Shown in pieces: positions 18,264 to 28,024 of a stretch of DNA of 64,000 nt (position 1 is its first letter; each line of letters opens with the position of its first letter). Below the pieces are notes generated by a model. It searched no databases. It was given only the letters and a program-made list of their open reading frames with translations, and was not told the origin of the DNA. The stretch covers positions 124,001 through 188,000 of the forward strand of contig NZ_CP117782.1 in NCBI RefSeq assembly GCF_028657905.1, written 5' to 3'. Both the position numbers and the translations under genes were made by a program. The stretch is from Burkholderia sp. FERM BP-3421 (GTDB lineage: Bacteria; Pseudomonadota; Gammaproteobacteria; Burkholderiales; Burkholderiaceae).

Positions 18264-19382
18264 ATGGCAAGCCTTTCCATCCGTGACGTGTACAAGACCT
18301 ACCCGAACGGGGTGCCGGTTCTGAAGGGTGTCGACATCGACATCGAGGACGGCCAGTTCCTGATCCTGGTGGGCGGCTCGGGCTGCGGGAAGTCGACGCT
18401 GCTCAACATGATCGCCGGGCTCGAGACCGTGACGCGCGGCGAGATCCGGATCGACGGCAAGGTCGTCAACGACCTGTCGCCGAAGGATCGCGACATCGCA
18501 ATGGTGTTCCAGTCGTACGCGCTGTATCCGTCGATGACGGTGCGCGAGAACATCTCGTTCGGCCTGAACATCCGCAAGGTGCCGAAGGCCGAGCAGAAGC
18601 AGATCGTCGATCGCGTTTCCGCGATGCTGCAGATCGAGCACCTGCTCGACCGCAAGCCGGGCCAGCTGTCGGGCGGCCAGCGCCAGCGCGTCGCGATGGG
18701 CCGCGCGCTCGCGCGCGATCCGGCGCTGTTCCTGTTCGACGAACCGCTCTCGAACCTCGACGCGAAGCTGCGCATCGAGATGCGCTCGGAAATCAAGCTG
18801 CTGCACCAGCGCCTCGGCACGACGATCGTCTACGTGACGCACGACCAGATCGAGGCGATGACGCTCGGCGACCGCATCGCGGTGATGAAGGACGGCGTGG
18901 TCCAGCAGTTCGGCGCGCCGCAGGAGATCTACGATTCGCCGTCGAACCTGTTCGTCGCGGGCTTCATCGGCGCGCCGCCGATGAACTTCATCAACGGCCG
19001 GCTGGTCGAGCAGGGCAGCGGCGTCGGCCTCGAACTCGACACGGGCGCGATGCGCGGCGTGCTGAACCTGCCGTTCGACGCCAAGCGGATGAACGGCCAT
19101 GTCGGCCGCGAAGTGATCCTCGGGCTGCGTCCCGAGCGCATCACCGACGCGCGCAGCGCGCACAACGGCGAGGCGTCGAGCCTGCAGCCGATCGACGTGC
19201 GGGTCGACGTGACGGAGCCGACCGGCCCCGATACCCACGTGTTCGCGCAGGTCAACGGCAAGCGCATCGTGAGCCGCGTGCACCCGGCCGCCGAGCCGCG
19301 CGCGCAGGAAAACCTGACGCTGATGTTCGACGTATCGAAGGCGGTGGTGTTCGATCCGGCGACCGAGGCGCGGATCGTCTGA
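18264..19382 (+). CDS. Sugar ABC transporter ATPase (MalK/UgpC/MsmX type)
   Basis: 372 residues. Energises the preceding permeases. Walker A GGSGCGKST, Q-loop FQSYALYPSMTV, ABC signature LSGGQRQRVAMGRALA, Walker B LFLFDEPLSNLDAKLR, H-loop VTHDQIEAMTLG. The C-terminal third is the OB-fold regulatory domain of MalK-type subunits (GLRPERITDA, VDVTEPTGPDTHVF). ATG at 18264 has an AGAGGA ribosome site. Last gene of the operon; a strong terminator follows. Confidence 0.93.
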   Translation: MASLSIRDVYKTYPNGVPVLKGVDIDIEDGQFLILVGGSGCGKSTLLNMIAGLETVTRGEIRIDGKVVNDLSPKDRDIAMVFQSYALYPSMTVRENISFGLNIRKVPKAEQKQIVDRVSAMLQIEHLLDRKPGQLSGGQRQRVAMGRALARDPALFLFDEPLSNLDAKLRIEMRSEIKLLHQRLGTTIVYVTHDQIEAMTLGDRIAVMKDGVVQQFGAPQEIYDSPSNLFVAGFIGAPPMNFINGRLVEQGSGVGLELDTGAMRGVLNLPFDAKRMNGHVGREVILGLRPERITDARSAHNGEASSLQPIDVRVDVTEPTGPDTHVFAQVNGKRIVSRVHPAAEPRAQENLTLMFDVSKAVVFDPATEARIV

Positions 19383-19477
19383 ACGACGAGGCCGGCGCGC
19401 CGGCGAGCATCTGGATGAAGCGAGGCCCGAGGGCGAGCCCCTGAGTGCGAGACCCTCAGGGCCTCCAGACTGCTGAC

Positions 19478-19516
19478 AAGCCCCACGTTTTCCGGAGCGT
19501 GGGGCTTTGCTTTTTT
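19478..19516 (+). terminator. Intrinsic terminator of the sugar transporter operon
   Basis: Stem AAGCCCCACG (19478-19487) with CGTGGGGCTT (19498-19507), 10-base loop, then TTGCTTTTTT. About 95 bases after the ATPase stop. Confidence 0.9.
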
Positions 19517-19677
19517 AGAGCCGGGTTGGCAGGGGTGCGGTGAGCGGCCGGACCGAACTGAGGGGCAAACGGCTCAAGAGACGCGGGTTTCTGGCGCGGC
19601 GCTCAAACCGTGCGCAGGCGCGCGCCGCGTCGGCGGCCCCGGACGGCCCTCGGGGGCCGCCGGGGCAACGCCGGTTT

Positions 19678-21864
19678 CTAATGCGTCGGACGATAGCCCG
19701 GCTGGCCCATCTGCCACAGCGCGAACGCCCACTCGTCGGCCAGCAGGTTCGCGCGCTGCGAGACGCTCGAACCGATGCCGTGGCCCGCGTCGTAGTCGAT
19801 GCGCAGCAGCACCGGGCGGCCGCTGCCGGTCGCGACCTGCATGCGCGCCGCCATCTTCAGCATGTGCCACGGCGACACGCGCGGATCGTTGGCGCCCGTC
19901 GTGAACATCACGGCCGGGTAGGGCGTGCCGTCATGGATGTGCGCGTAGGCGCTCATCGCATAGAGGCCGTGAAAACCGGCTTCGTCGGAACTCGAACCCA
20001 TCTCCGGCACGTTGGGCGGTCCGTTCGGTTCGGTCTCGAAGCGCAGCGCGTCGGACAGGCCCACGTCGTCGAGCACCACCCGGAACAGGCCCGGATTGAT
20101 CTCCATCGCGCCGCCCATCACGATGCCGCCCGCGCTCGCGCTGTTGGCCGCCAGATATTTCGATTGCGTGTAGCCGCGGTCGATCATGTGCTGCGCGGAC
20201 GCGATGAAATCGAGCATCGTGTTGATCTTGGTGAGCTTCTGCCCGGCGCGATGCCACGCGTCGCCGTATTCGCCGCCGCCGCGCATGTGCGAGACCGCGA
20301 TGATCCCGCCGCGTTCGATCCACGCCTGCCAGGCCGGCGCGTAGTACGGGTCCATCGACACTCCGTAGCTGCCGTAGCCGAACACGATGGTCGGATGCGA
20401 GCCGTCGCGCTTGATGCCCTTCTTCGCGATGATCGACACCGGCACGCGCGTGCCGTCGTAGCTGACCGCGAATTCGTCGTGCACCTCGAGGTCGGTCGAC
20501 TCGCTCTTCGACGGCGGGACGAGCCCGGTGTCGGTCGCGCTGCCGCGGGCCGGATCGTAGGCGATCTCGCGCGGCGCCGTGACCCAGCCCTGCAGGCTGA
20601 ACATCACGCCCGGCGTGCGCGGATCGGTGCTCAGGTGATGCACGGTGCCGGCGAACGGCAGGTCGATCGCGCGCGCGTCGCGACCGTCGAAGCCCATGCG
20701 GCGCAGCTGGAACGACGCGCCCGCGCGTTCGCTCACATACAGCGCATCGCTCGCGGGCGCGAACGCATCGATCACGGCCGGGCCTTCCGGCACGACCACC
20801 TCGGCCTTCGCGAGTTCGGGCTGGGCGGCGGGCAGCGACAGGATGCGGAAGCGCGGCGCGCCCTTCTGGGACAGCAGGTACAGGCGGTCGCCGTGCAGCT
20901 GCACGTCGGTGACGCCGTCGTCCGGGGTCGCGATGCGCCGCCACGGGGTGCGGGCGCCGTCGACCTGATCGAGCGGCGCGACATAGAAGGTGTTCGGGTT
21001 GTCGTCCATGTTGCGGTTCGCGACCGCCACCGCGTAGTGCGAATCGGGCGCCAGCAGCACATAGCTGGCCTGCCCCTCGGGCACCTCGACCGCGCTCGAC
21101 ACGCCGCGCCCGAACACGGCCGTGTCGCCGATGCCGTCGGGGCGTTCGCCGAGCACGTGCAGGAACGTGACCGCGTTGTACTCGGTCTGCGATGGAGGCG
21201 TGTCGGGGCCCGGCTTCGGATAGCGCAGGTAGAAGAACGAGCGGTTGTCCGCGCGCCACGACACCACGCAATCGCTGGTGCGATCGATCGTCTCCGCCAG
21301 CAGCTGGCCGGTCTGCACGTCGATCACCTTCAGCACGCTCTTTTCCGAGCCGCCTTCGGACACGCCGTAGGCGACGTAGCGTCCGTCCCACGACGGCGAG
21401 TACCAGTCGAGCGCGAAATGATGGGCGCTGTCGGTCGACAGCTTCGCCGGGTCGACCAATACGTGTTCCGCACCGCTCACGCCGTCGCGGTAGGCGAGCT
21501 TGGGCAGGTTGGTGCCGGGCTCGAACAGGCGGTAGAACAGCCGGCCGCCGCGCCGGCTCACTTCGTCGCGCCGCAGGTCGCCGCTCATCAGCGCCTGGAT
21601 GCGCCCGGCGAGCGCCGCGCGGCCGGAGAGGCTGTCGAGAACCTTACGCGTGTGGTTCGCCTGTCCTTTCATCCACGCCTGGACCTCGGGATCCTTGAGG
21701 TTTTCCATGTAGCGGTAGTTGTCCACCACCGGCGTGCCGAAGTAGGTGTCGGTGACGGGGCGCACCGGCGCGACGGGGGGGCCGTCCGCGGACCAGGCGA
21801 CGCCGGCGGATGACAAGAACGCGGCCGCGAGCGCGGCGACCCTGATCGAAGTGGGTAGTTTCAT
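19678..21864 (-). CDS. Prolyl oligopeptidase family (S9) serine peptidase, exported
   Basis: 728 residues. Signal peptide MKLPTSIRVAALAAAFLSSAGVAWS, so periplasmic. The N-terminal half is the seven-bladed propeller (starts PVRPVTDTYFGTPVVDNYRYMEN, as in family members). The C-terminal alpha/beta hydrolase has ANSASAGGIVMGG with the nucleophile Ser577, Asp660 (GANDPRVSP) and His695 (DYDAGHG). The usual GGSNGG around the serine is SASAGG here. Cleaves short peptides, usually after proline. Transcribed alone, convergent with the sugar transporter. Confidence 0.93.
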   Translation of the reverse strand: MKLPTSIRVAALAAAFLSSAGVAWSADGPPVAPVRPVTDTYFGTPVVDNYRYMENLKDPEVQAWMKGQANHTRKVLDSLSGRAALAGRIQALMSGDLRRDEVSRRGGRLFYRLFEPGTNLPKLAYRDGVSGAEHVLVDPAKLSTDSAHHFALDWYSPSWDGRYVAYGVSEGGSEKSVLKVIDVQTGQLLAETIDRTSDCVVSWRADNRSFFYLRYPKPGPDTPPSQTEYNAVTFLHVLGERPDGIGDTAVFGRGVSSAVEVPEGQASYVLLAPDSHYAVAVANRNMDDNPNTFYVAPLDQVDGARTPWRRIATPDDGVTDVQLHGDRLYLLSQKGAPRFRILSLPAAQPELAKAEVVVPEGPAVIDAFAPASDALYVSERAGASFQLRRMGFDGRDARAIDLPFAGTVHHLSTDPRTPGVMFSLQGWVTAPREIAYDPARGSATDTGLVPPSKSESTDLEVHDEFAVSYDGTRVPVSIIAKKGIKRDGSHPTIVFGYGSYGVSMDPYYAPAWQAWIERGGIIAVSHMRGGGEYGDAWHRAGQKLTKINTMLDFIASAQHMIDRGYTQSKYLAANSASAGGIVMGGAMEINPGLFRVVLDDVGLSDALRFETEPNGPPNVPEMGSSSDEAGFHGLYAMSAYAHIHDGTPYPAVMFTTGANDPRVSPWHMLKMAARMQVATGSGRPVLLRIDYDAGHGIGSSVSQRANLLADEWAFALWQMGQPGYRPTH

Positions 21865-22051
21865 TTTGACTCGTGGAGTAAAGAAACGCCGCCAAGCGTA
21901 TTGCGTCGCGCGAAGCGGGGCAATGAAGCCGCACGATCTTAGTGGAACGATTTGGCGCTGCGTGTGGGAATTTGTGCGAATCGATGCCGCGGCGCCGCAA
22001 AGCAGGTCCGGGCGCCGGCCGCGATCGCGGCGCGCAGCCGAGGGCGCGCGC

Positions 22052-22675
22052 TCAGTGCGGCAGCCGCACGTCGTACCGGTAGGTCACGAGGCGCGCGGCG
22101 AGGATGAAGCCGGTCGCGAGCAGCACGCTGTAGACCGCGTCGACCTGCAGCGTGACGAGCAGCAGGTAGAACCAGCAGCCGGCGAACGCGCAGGTCGCGT
22201 ACGGGCGGGAGTCGCGCAGGATCAGCGGGATGTCGTTGCACAGCACGTCGCGGATGATCCCGCCGAACACGCCGGTCACCACACCCATCATCACCGCGGT
22301 GAAGCGCGGCATGTCGGCGTCGAGCGCGATCGAGGTGCCGGAGATGCTGAAGATGCCGAGCCCGATCGCATCGGCGACGAGCAGCATGCGTTCGGCCGAG
22401 CGCCGCGACATCATGCGCAGCACGAGCGGCGCGAACAGCGCGAGCACGAAGATCACGATCACGTAGTACTCGTGCACGACCCAGTAGAACGGCCGCCGTT
22501 CGAGCAGGATGTCGCGCGCGGTGCCGCCGCCGAACGCGGTCGCGAGCGCGACGATGAAGGTGCCGACGGAGTCGAGGCGGTTCTTGCGCGCCTCGACGAA
22601 GCCCGAGATCGCGTAGGCGAGCGTCGCGATCGCCTCCAGCACGGCGATCGCGAGGGTCAGCCTAGGGTGCGGCAC
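22052..22675 (-). CDS. TRIC-type (UPF0126/YadS) cation channel
   Basis: 207-residue membrane protein with seven likely helices in two repeats. Each repeat has the glycine-rich kinked helix with a conserved basic residue: ATAFGGGTARDILLE and TGVFGGIIRDVLCN. Prokaryotic TRIC proteins form trimeric K+ channels. The start is a GTG (22673-22675); this overlaps the end of the smr-type gene by 14 bases, so the two are probably co-expressed. Confidence 0.88.
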   Translation of the reverse strand: MPHPRLTLAIAVLEAIATLAYAISGFVEARKNRLDSVGTFIVALATAFGGGTARDILLERRPFYWVVHEYYVIVIFVLALFAPLVLRMMSRRSAERMLLVADAIGLGIFSISGTSIALDADMPRFTAVMMGVVTGVFGGIIRDVLCNDIPLILRDSRPYATCAFAGCWFYLLLVTLQVDAVYSVLLATGFILAARLVTYRYDVRLPH

Positions 22676-23422
22676 GCGGCCCGCGCTCGGGGGCGCCCGG
22701 CTGCAGCAGCACGAGCACCGCGCCCGCGCCGCCGTCGTTGTCGCGCGCCTCGCAGAAGGCGATCACTTCTTCCTTCTGCACGAGCCACGCGCGCACCTTG
22801 CCCTTGAGCACGGGCTCCTTGCCGATCGAGCCGAGCCCCTTGCCGTGGATCACGCGCAGGCAGCGCAGCCCTTTCTTGCCGGCTTCGCGGATGAACGCGG
22901 CGAGCGCGTCGCGCGCCTCGTCGCGGCGCATGCCGTGCAGGTCGATCTGCGACTGCACGATCCAGGCGCCGCTGCGCAGCTTGCGCACCACGTCGCGGCT
23001 GATGCCGGGGCGGTGGTAGTACAGCGATTCGTCGCTGTCGAGCAGGGTTTCCGGATCGAATTCGTCGGACAAGGTTTCGGACAGCACCGCCTCCTCGTCG
23101 AGCCGGGTCTGCTGCGGCACGGGCGGCGGCGGGGTGCGGCCGGGGGTGACCTTGCCGGACGGCGCGAGCGACCGGACCGCGCCGATCTCGCGGCGGAACA
23201 GGTCGGCGTCGGCGGCGGCCGCGCGGGCGACCTGGCGCGCCTCGACGCGCTCGCGTTCGCGGCGCTCGGCGTCGCCCTTGAGCGCGCCGCGCAGCGCGCC
23301 GAGCCCCGCGAGCCCCTGGCCGCGCAGGTCGGCGGCGGCGGGCGGGCGCGCGCGGCGCGGCTCGGTTGGGCCGCCGCGCGGCGTTTCGCGGGGTCGCTCG
23401 GATGGGGTTGGTTCTTCGCCAT
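22662..23422 (-). CDS. Smr-domain DNA endonuclease-like protein, apparent frameshift near the 5' end
   Basis: C-terminal Smr domain (about the last 90 residues): QIDLHGMRRDEARDALAAFI, LRCLRVIHGKGLGS and VIAFCEARDNDGGAGAVLVLL. Smr domains of this stand-alone type nick DNA or RNA. The expected start MAKNQPHPSDPAKRR at 23422 is in a different frame from the Smr domain. Downstream of the trxB terminator, the Smr frame has no usual start codon until deep in the gene; its only upstream ATG (23525) lies before that terminator. The two frames meet in a run of CCG/GCC units (about 23330-23350), which fits loss of one base by slippage or a sequence error. Coordinates span the inferred whole gene. Confidence 0.7.
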
Positions 23423-23468
23423 GGTGGTTCGGAGGCTCGAAGACGGGCGGATGCCGCCCGCGGACATG

Positions 23469-23494
23469 AAAAAGCCGCTGCGCGGGCAGCGGCT
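23469..23494 (-). terminator. Intrinsic terminator of trxB
   Basis: On the minus strand: stem AGCCGCTGC / GCAGCGGCT (23494-23486 with 23481-23473), 4-base loop, then a run of five T (23473-23469). It lies 56 bases after the trxB stop, and before the start of the smr-type gene. Confidence 0.85.
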
Positions 23495-23549
23495 CTCGGC
23501 AGCGGCGCGCGCGGGTGGACGCCATTGTAGCGTCCGCCGCGCGACGGGC

Positions 23550-24512
23550 TTACTTGCGGTCGTGCAGGCTTTCCAGGTAGCGCTGCGCGTCGAGCGCGGC
23601 CATGCAGCCCGTGCCGGCGCTCGTGATCGCCTGGCGGTAGATGTGATCCTGCACGTCGCCGGCGGCGAACACGCCCGCGATGCTGGTGCCGGTCGCGTTG
23701 CCCGACAGGCCGCTGTTCGTGATGATGTAGCCGTCCTTCATCTCGAGCTGGCCCTTGAAGATGTCGGTGTTCGGCTTGTGGCCGATCGCGACGAACAGGC
23801 CCTGCACCGCGAGATCCTCGGTCGTGCCGGTCTCGACGTGCTTGATGCGCAGGCCCGACACGCCGGAGTCGTCGCCCGTGACCTCGTCGAGCACGTGGTT
23901 CCACTTGATCTCGACCGCGCCTTCCTTTTCCTTCTCCAGCAGGCGGTCGATCAGGATCGGCTCGGCGCGGAACTTGTCGCGGCGGTGGATCACGGTGACC
24001 TTCTTCGCGATGCCGGTCAGGTACAGCGCTTCCTCGACCGCGGTGTTGCCGCCGCCGACCACGGCGACGTTCTGGTTCTTGTAGAAGAAGCCGTCGCAGG
24101 TCGCGCAGGCCGACACGCCCTTGCCCATGAACGCTTCCTCGGACGGCAGGCCGAGATACTGCGCCGACGCGCCCGTCGCGATGATCAGCGCGTCGCAGGT
24201 GTATTCGCCGGCGTCGCCGACGAGGCGGAGCGGCTTTTCGTCGAGCTTCGCGGTGTGGATGTGATCGAACAGGATCTCGGTGTTGAAGCGCTCCGCGTGC
24301 GCGAGGAAGCGCTGCATCAGGTCCGGGCCCTGCACGCCGTTCGCGTCCGCGGGCCAGTTCTCCACGTCGGTCGTGGTCATCAGCTGGCCGCCCTGCGCGA
24401 TGCCCGTGACCAGCACGGGCGAGAGGTTGGCGCGGGCCGCGTAGACGGCCGCCGTGTAGCCGGCGGGGCCGGAACCGAGAATCAGAACTTTCGCGTGTTT
24501 GGGCGTGGACAT
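23550..24512 (-). CDS. trxB: Thioredoxin reductase
   Basis: 320 residues. FAD enzyme that passes electrons from NADPH to thioredoxin. FAD motif ILGSGPAGYTAAVYAARA, redox-active SACATCDGFFYKN, NADPH motif VAVVGGGNTAVEEALYL and HRRDKFRAE, and the C-terminal GVFAAGDVQDHIYRQAITSAGTG. ATG 24510-24512 (MSTPKHAK) fits the family; a TTG two codons upstream is less likely. Diverges from ftsK. Confidence 0.96.
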   Translation of the reverse strand: MSTPKHAKVLILGSGPAGYTAAVYAARANLSPVLVTGIAQGGQLMTTTDVENWPADANGVQGPDLMQRFLAHAERFNTEILFDHIHTAKLDEKPLRLVGDAGEYTCDALIIATGASAQYLGLPSEEAFMGKGVSACATCDGFFYKNQNVAVVGGGNTAVEEALYLTGIAKKVTVIHRRDKFRAEPILIDRLLEKEKEGAVEIKWNHVLDEVTGDDSGVSGLRIKHVETGTTEDLAVQGLFVAIGHKPNTDIFKGQLEMKDGYIITNSGLSGNATGTSIAGVFAAGDVQDHIYRQAITSAGTGCMAALDAQRYLESLHDRK

Positions 24513-24786
24513 GTGCAAGATCCGTAAAAAACGGCCGGGCGGGCGGGGTGGCGCGAACGCACGACCTGGCGCGACCGACGCCGGCCGCGGGACACCAAGG
24601 TAGTTGGGTATGGAACGCGCATTATAAAGGCCCGCATGCTGCGCCGCCGAACGACAGTTTCAATCGCGGCGATAGCCGGTGCCGGACGGGGTTACCGTCA
24701 TTTACACTTGGTCGGGCGGCGCAGCGTTTACAATAGGCCGGATAGAACGACCGGCGGCCGCGCGGCCGCCCCCTCTGAACGGATTC

Positions 24787-27096
24787 ATGGCAAAAGCTCC
24801 CTATACCGCGCAGGCACAGGCGCTGCCGCACCGGATGTCGCGGCTCCTCGGCGAGATCCGCTGGATTCTCCAGGTCGCGCTGCTTGCGTTCCTGCTGATG
24901 GCGCTCCTGAGCTACAGCCGGCGCGACCCGAGCTGGACGCACGCCGCCCAGGTCGACCACATTTCGAACTGGGCCGGCCGCGTCGGCGCCTGGACGGCCG
25001 ACATCATGCTGCTGCTGTTCGGCCTGTCGGCGTACTGGCTCGTCGTGCTGCTCGCGCGCCAGGTCGCCTCGAACTACCGGCGCATCACCCGCCAGGACGT
25101 CGTCCCCGAAACGCCGCGCAAGCCCGCGAGCTGGCTCGCGGAAGGCGCCGCGTTCGTGCTGGTGCTGCTCGCGAGCGACGGCGTCGAGGCGCTGCGCATG
25201 TGGTCGCTGAAGGTCCAGCTGCCGCGCGCGCCGGGCGGCGTGGTCGGCGAGGCGGTCGCGGGCGGCATGTCGCACGCGTTCGGCTTCACGGGCGGCACGC
25301 TCGCGCTCCTGGTCGCGCTCGCGATCGGGCTGTCGCTGTATTTCCGGTTTTCGTGGCTGTCGGTGGCGGAGCGCGTCGGCGATGCGATCCTGTCGGCGGT
25401 CACGCTCGCCAGGCTGCGCCGCGAGGCGGAGCGCGACCGCAAGCTCGGCGAGGCCGCGGCGGTGCGCCGCGAGGGCAAGGTCGAGGAGGAGCGGGTGCGG
25501 ATCGAGGAGCACGAGCCCGTCACGATCGTGCCGCCCATCGTCACGCCCGCGAAGTCGGAGCGGGTCGAGAAGGAGCGCCAGGTGCCGCTCTTCACCGACT
25601 TGCCGGGCGACTCCACGCTGCCGCCGATCGCGCTGCTCGATCCCGCGCCGCAGACCCAGGAGGCGATTTCCGCCGACACCCTCGAATTCACCTCGCGGCT
25701 GATCGAGAAGAAGCTCAAGGACTTCGGCGTCGAGGTGAGCGTGGTCGCCGCCTACCCGGGGCCCGTCGTCACCCGCTACGAGATCGAGCCCGCCACCGGC
25801 GTGAAGGGCAGCCAGGTCGTCGGCCTCGCGAAGGATCTCGCGCGCGCGCTGTCGATCATGTCGGTGCGGGTGGTCGAGACGATTCCCGGCAAGAACTACA
25901 TGGCGCTCGAGCTGCCGAACCAGCGCCGCCAGACCGTGCGGCTGTCGGAGATCCTCGGTTCCGAGGTGTATGCGGCCGCGCCGTCGGTGCTCACGCTCGG
26001 CCTGGGCAAGGACATCGGCGGCAAGCCCGTGTGCGCGGACCTCGCGAAGATGCCGCACCTGCTGGTGGCCGGCACGACCGGCTCGGGCAAGTCGGTCGGG
26101 ATCAACGCGATGATCCTGTCGCTGCTCTACAAGGCGAGCGCCGAGCAGGTGCGCCTGATCCTGATCGATCCGAAGATGCTCGAAATGAGCGTCTACGAAG
26201 GCATACCGCATCTGCTGTGCCCGGTCGTCACCGACATGCGCCAGGCGGGCCACGCGCTCAACTGGACGGTGGCGGAGATGGAGCGCCGCTACAAGCTGAT
26301 GAGCAAGCTCGGCGTGCGCAATCTGGCCGGCTACAACAACAAGATCGAGGATGCCGCGAAGCGCGAGGAGAAGCTGCCGAATCCGTTCAGCCTGACGCCG
26401 GACGATCCGGAGCCGCTCGGCAAGCTGCCGTACATCGTGGTCGTGATCGACGAGCTGGCGGACCTGATGATGGTGGTCGGCAAGAAGGTCGAGGAACTGA
26501 TCGCGCGGATCGCGCAGAAGGCGCGCGCGGCCGGCATCCACCTGATCCTCGCCACGCAGCGTCCGTCGGTCGACGTGATCACGGGCCTCATCAAGGCGAA
26601 CGTGCCGACGCGGATCGCGTTCCAGGTCTCGTCGAAGATCGACTCGCGCACGATTCTCGACCAGATGGGCGCCGAATCGCTGCTCGGCATGGGCGACATG
26701 CTCTACCTGCCGCCCGGCACCGGCCTGCCCGTGCGCGTGCACGGCGCGTTCGTGTCGGACGACGAGGTGCACCGCGTGGTCGAGAAGCTCAAGGAGCACG
26801 GCGAGCCCAACTACATCGACGGTCTGCTCGAGGGCGGCGTCGCCGACGGCGACGAGGGCTCGGGCGGCGCGGGAACCGGCGAGGGCGGCGACGAGTCCGA
26901 TCCGCTGTACGACCAGGCGGTCGAGATCGTCATCAAGAACCGCCGCGCGTCGATCTCGCTCGTCCAGCGCCACCTGCGCATCGGCTACAACCGCGCCGCG
27001 CGCCTGCTCGAACAGATGGAGCAGTCGGGGCTCGTGTCGGCGATGTCGTCGGGCGGCAACCGCGAAATTCTCGTGCCGACGCGCGACACCGAATGA
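24787..27096 (+). CDS. ftsK: DNA translocase FtsK
   Basis: 769 residues. Septal motor that pumps chromosomal DNA and activates XerCD recombination at division. N-terminal membrane region with four helices (about residues 25-200), a short charged linker, then the RecA-like motor with Walker A GTTGSGKS and Walker B IVVVIDELADLMM, ILATQRPSVDVITG, and the C-terminal gamma winged helix (SDPLYDQAVEIVI ... RRASISLVQRHLRIGYNRAARLL) that reads KOPS sites. The linker is much shorter than in E. coli FtsK, as usual for beta-proteobacteria. Upstream of lolA and rarA on the same strand. Confidence 0.96.
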   Translation: MAKAPYTAQAQALPHRMSRLLGEIRWILQVALLAFLLMALLSYSRRDPSWTHAAQVDHISNWAGRVGAWTADIMLLLFGLSAYWLVVLLARQVASNYRRITRQDVVPETPRKPASWLAEGAAFVLVLLASDGVEALRMWSLKVQLPRAPGGVVGEAVAGGMSHAFGFTGGTLALLVALAIGLSLYFRFSWLSVAERVGDAILSAVTLARLRREAERDRKLGEAAAVRREGKVEEERVRIEEHEPVTIVPPIVTPAKSERVEKERQVPLFTDLPGDSTLPPIALLDPAPQTQEAISADTLEFTSRLIEKKLKDFGVEVSVVAAYPGPVVTRYEIEPATGVKGSQVVGLAKDLARALSIMSVRVVETIPGKNYMALELPNQRRQTVRLSEILGSEVYAAAPSVLTLGLGKDIGGKPVCADLAKMPHLLVAGTTGSGKSVGINAMILSLLYKASAEQVRLILIDPKMLEMSVYEGIPHLLCPVVTDMRQAGHALNWTVAEMERRYKLMSKLGVRNLAGYNNKIEDAAKREEKLPNPFSLTPDDPEPLGKLPYIVVVIDELADLMMVVGKKVEELIARIAQKARAAGIHLILATQRPSVDVITGLIKANVPTRIAFQVSSKIDSRTILDQMGAESLLGMGDMLYLPPGTGLPVRVHGAFVSDDEVHRVVEKLKEHGEPNYIDGLLEGGVADGDEGSGGAGTGEGGDESDPLYDQAVEIVIKNRRASISLVQRHLRIGYNRAARLLEQMEQSGLVSAMSSGGNREILVPTRDTE

Positions 27097-27152
27097 ATCC
27101 GCATCGGGCCGGCGCGCCGTCGCCGGACGATCATCCAGGGAGAATCATCAGC

Positions 27153-27863
27153 ATGCAGCAACCGTCGTTTGCAGTTCAGTCGAAACCGGCCGCGGCGTCG
27201 CGCCGCGGCCTCGCGCGCCGGCTCGGCGTCGCGCTCGCGGGCGCGGCGCTGATGCTCGGCGCATCGCAGGCGTTCGCGAGCGGCGCCGAGCAGTTGAAGG
27301 CGTTCGTCACGCAGGTGCGCACCGCGAAGGGCGATTTCACGCAGCAGATCGTCAAGGCGCCGTCGAAGGCGGCGAGCGGCGCGCTCGCCACGCAGAAGCC
27401 GACCGACAATTCGAGCGGCAGCTTCGTGTTCGCGCGTCCGGGCAAGTTCATCTGGTCGTACCAGAAGCCGTACCAGCAGGTGCTGCAGGCGGACGGCGAC
27501 ACGCTCTACGTGTACGACAAGGATCTGAACCAGGTCACCGAGCGCAAGCTCGCGGGCGCGCTGGGCGCGAGCCCGGCCGCGATCCTGTTCGGCAGCAACG
27601 ATCTCGACAAGAACTACACGCTGCGCGACGCGGGCGAGAAGGGCGGGATCGACTGGCTCGAAATGGTGCCGAAGGCGCAGGACACGCAGTTCCAGCGCAT
27701 CGGCATCGGCTTCAAGAACGGCGTGCTGGCCGCGATGGAGCTGCATGACGTGTTCGGCAACGTCACGCTGCTGACCTTCACCAACATCCAGACCAATCCG
27801 CCGCTCAAGGCCGATCAGTTCAAGTTCGTCGTGCCCAAGGGCGCGGACGTGATCACCGGCTGA
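27153..27863 (+). CDS. lolA: Outer-membrane lipoprotein carrier protein LolA
   Basis: 236 residues. Periplasmic chaperone that carries lipoproteins from LolCDE to LolB. Long signal peptide with a twin-arginine-rich start, ending near GASQAFA. Mature part begins GAEQLKAFVTQVRTAKGDFTQQI; PGKFIWSYQKPYQQVLQADG and YVYDKDLNQVTERKL are typical. Lies 56 bases after ftsK and likely co-transcribed. Confidence 0.94.
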   Translation: MQQPSFAVQSKPAAASRRGLARRLGVALAGAALMLGASQAFASGAEQLKAFVTQVRTAKGDFTQQIVKAPSKAASGALATQKPTDNSSGSFVFARPGKFIWSYQKPYQQVLQADGDTLYVYDKDLNQVTERKLAGALGASPAAILFGSNDLDKNYTLRDAGEKGGIDWLEMVPKAQDTQFQRIGIGFKNGVLAAMELHDVFGNVTLLTFTNIQTNPPLKADQFKFVVPKGADVITG

Positions 27864-27885
27864 GCGTCGTCGCGCGCCGTGATCG

Positions 27886-27915
27886 AGCGGGCCCGCCAGC
27901 GATGGCGGGCCCGCT
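27886..27915 (+). terminator. Hairpin terminator after lolA
   Basis: Perfect 12-bp stem AGCGGGCCCGCC / GGCGGGCCCGCT with a 6-base loop, 22 bases after the lolA stop. The tail is GCGTTTC, with few T, so termination may be partial and rarA may still be read through. Confidence 0.6.
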
Positions 27916-28024
27916 GCGTTTCGGCGGCCGCGCGGCGCCGCGATGCGCCGTGCGCCGCGCTGTCATAATGACCGGTCCGGCGGCCGCCTGCGCCGCCATC
28001 GAAATTTCGTGGGAGCCAAGGTTC

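Noticed and set aside
24636..27863. A very long open frame covering ftsK and lolA in another frame
   Set aside because: It is a by-product of high GC; its ftsK part is repetitive Arg/Ala/Gly sequence. Only its end is real, being the lolA gene itself, which starts at 27153.
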